Origin: Nocardioidaceae bacterium
GTDB lineage: Bacteria > Actinomycetota > Actinomycetes > Propionibacteriales > Nocardioidaceae
NCBI GenBank assembly: GCA_013696065.1
Contig: JACCZJ010000259.1
Coordinates: 1-13,622 of the forward strand
Length of the DNA: 13,622 nucleotides
Reading direction: 5' to 3'
Under the pieces are notes generated by a model. It had not been told where the DNA came from. It saw only the letters and a program-made list of their open reading frames with translations, and made no database searches. Every line of letters begins with the position of its first letter. Position 1 is the stretch's first letter. This document shows positions 13,133 through 13,622 of the stretch, one piece after another. The position numbers were made by a program, and so were the translations under genes.

Positions 13133-13622
13133 ATGGACCGCCCGTACGAGATTGTGTCGACGGACTCAGGACCCGTCTACCGGGTCGGGGTCCGCGGCAC
13201 GCAACTCATGCGCGAGCCGCTGATCTTCCGCGGTACGGCGTTCACGTTGGACCAGCGCGCGGAGCTCGGACTCACGGGTTTGCTCCCCGCTGGTGTGTCC
13301 ACCCTCGAGGGTCAGACGGCCAGGGTGTACGCGCAGTACACGCGCCAAGCAGACGACCTCGCCAAGAACGTCTACCTCACTGCTCTGCGGGACCGCAACG
13401 AGGTGTTGTTCTACCGACTGCTCAGTGAACACCTCGAGGAGATGCTGCCGATCGTCTACACACCGACCATCGGCCAGGCGATCGAGCGTTACAGCCATGA
13501 GTACCGGCGCCCGCGCGGCGTCTTCCTCTCCATCGATCACCAAGAGCAGATTGAGGAGGCGCTAGCTAACTTCGGCCGGCGGGCAGACGAGGTCGACCTC
13601 ATCGTGGCGACCGACTCTGAGG
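13133..13622 (+). CDS. maeA: Malic enzyme, NAD-type large form (C-terminus cut by window edge)
   Basis: Oxidatively decarboxylates malate to pyruvate and CO2 with formation of NAD(P)H. Only the first 163 residues are inside the window, of an expected 540-570. The N-terminal malic domain is plain: PLIFRGTAFTLDQRAELGLTG (29-49, here given as its two ends, PLIFRG and LGLTG), LLPAGV, NEVLFYRLLSEHLEEMLP (89-106), and the VYTPT motif at 108-112 whose Tyr109 is the usual catalytic tyrosine. The order and spacing resemble E. coli MaeA. The ATG at 13133 follows GAGG at a normal distance. It starts 78 bases after phaB with no terminator visible, so co-transcription is likely and reducing power or pyruvate supply during PHA turnover is a reasonable role. 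Cofactor choice cannot be judged because the nucleotide-binding domain is outside. Confidence 0.92.
   Translation, partial: MDRPYEIVSTDSGPVYRVGVRGTQLMREPLIFRGTAFTLDQRAELGLTGLLPAGVSTLEGQTARVYAQYTRQADDLAKNVYLTALRDRNEVLFYRLLSEHLEEMLPIVYTPTIGQAIERYSHEYRRPRGVFLSIDHQEQIEEALANFGRRADEVDLIVATDSE

Noticed and set aside
1..13622. Mobile elements, CRISPR arrays, tRNA or rRNA genes
   Set aside because: No transposase or integrase motifs, no regularly spaced repeats outside coding sequence, and no cloverleaf or rRNA signature seen on either strand.

Overview
The window looks like a chromosomal polyhydroxyalkanoate (PHA, mainly polyhydroxybutyrate) metabolism locus of a high-GC Gram-positive bacterium, most likely an actinobacterium. 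This rests on the high GC content, the strong GC bias at third codon positions, the style of the XRE regulator plus phasin pair, and the acetyl-CoA synthetase and thiolase sequence types. I cannot name the genus.

Layout. Positions 1-3325 on the minus strand carry acetyl-CoA synthetase (cut by the window edge), a cytosolic-type PHB depolymerase/esterase and a ribbon-helix-helix regulator. A plus-strand PhaZ-type PHA depolymerase is divergent from the regulator, and a probable operator with three half-sites lies between them. PhaZ ends at a strong bidirectional terminator hairpin (4435-4470). A long minus-strand block (4531-10772) reads, in transcription order: phasin 3 with a Lys/Ala/Ser/Thr-rich histone-H1-like tail, an alpha/beta hydrolase, an XRE regulator, phasin 2 with a SAP-like tail, 3-hydroxybutyrate dehydrogenase, a second alpha/beta hydrolase, a TPR-repeat protein, and phasin 1 with a coiled coil and SAP-like tail. 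From 11082 the plus strand carries phaA (acetoacetyl-CoA thiolase), phaB (acetoacetyl-CoA reductase) and the start of a malic enzyme that runs off the edge.

How it fits together. Acs supplies acetyl-CoA and PhaA/PhaB convert it to (R)-3-hydroxybutyryl-CoA. A PHA synthase, not present in this window, would polymerise this, and phasins would coat the granule. PhaZ, the PHB depolymerase and perhaps the two extra hydrolases would release hydroxyacids, which the 3-hydroxybutyrate dehydrogenase oxidises to acetoacetate. Malic enzyme could supply reducing power and pyruvate.

The most striking point is that all three phasin-like proteins share a granule-binding-type helical core, yet each ends in a putative DNA-binding module (two SAP-like, one H1-like). 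This suggests a locus dedicated to coupling carbon-storage granules to the nucleoid. The SAP-phasin fusion is the part most likely to be little described. No RNA genes, insertion sequences or CRISPR arrays were seen.
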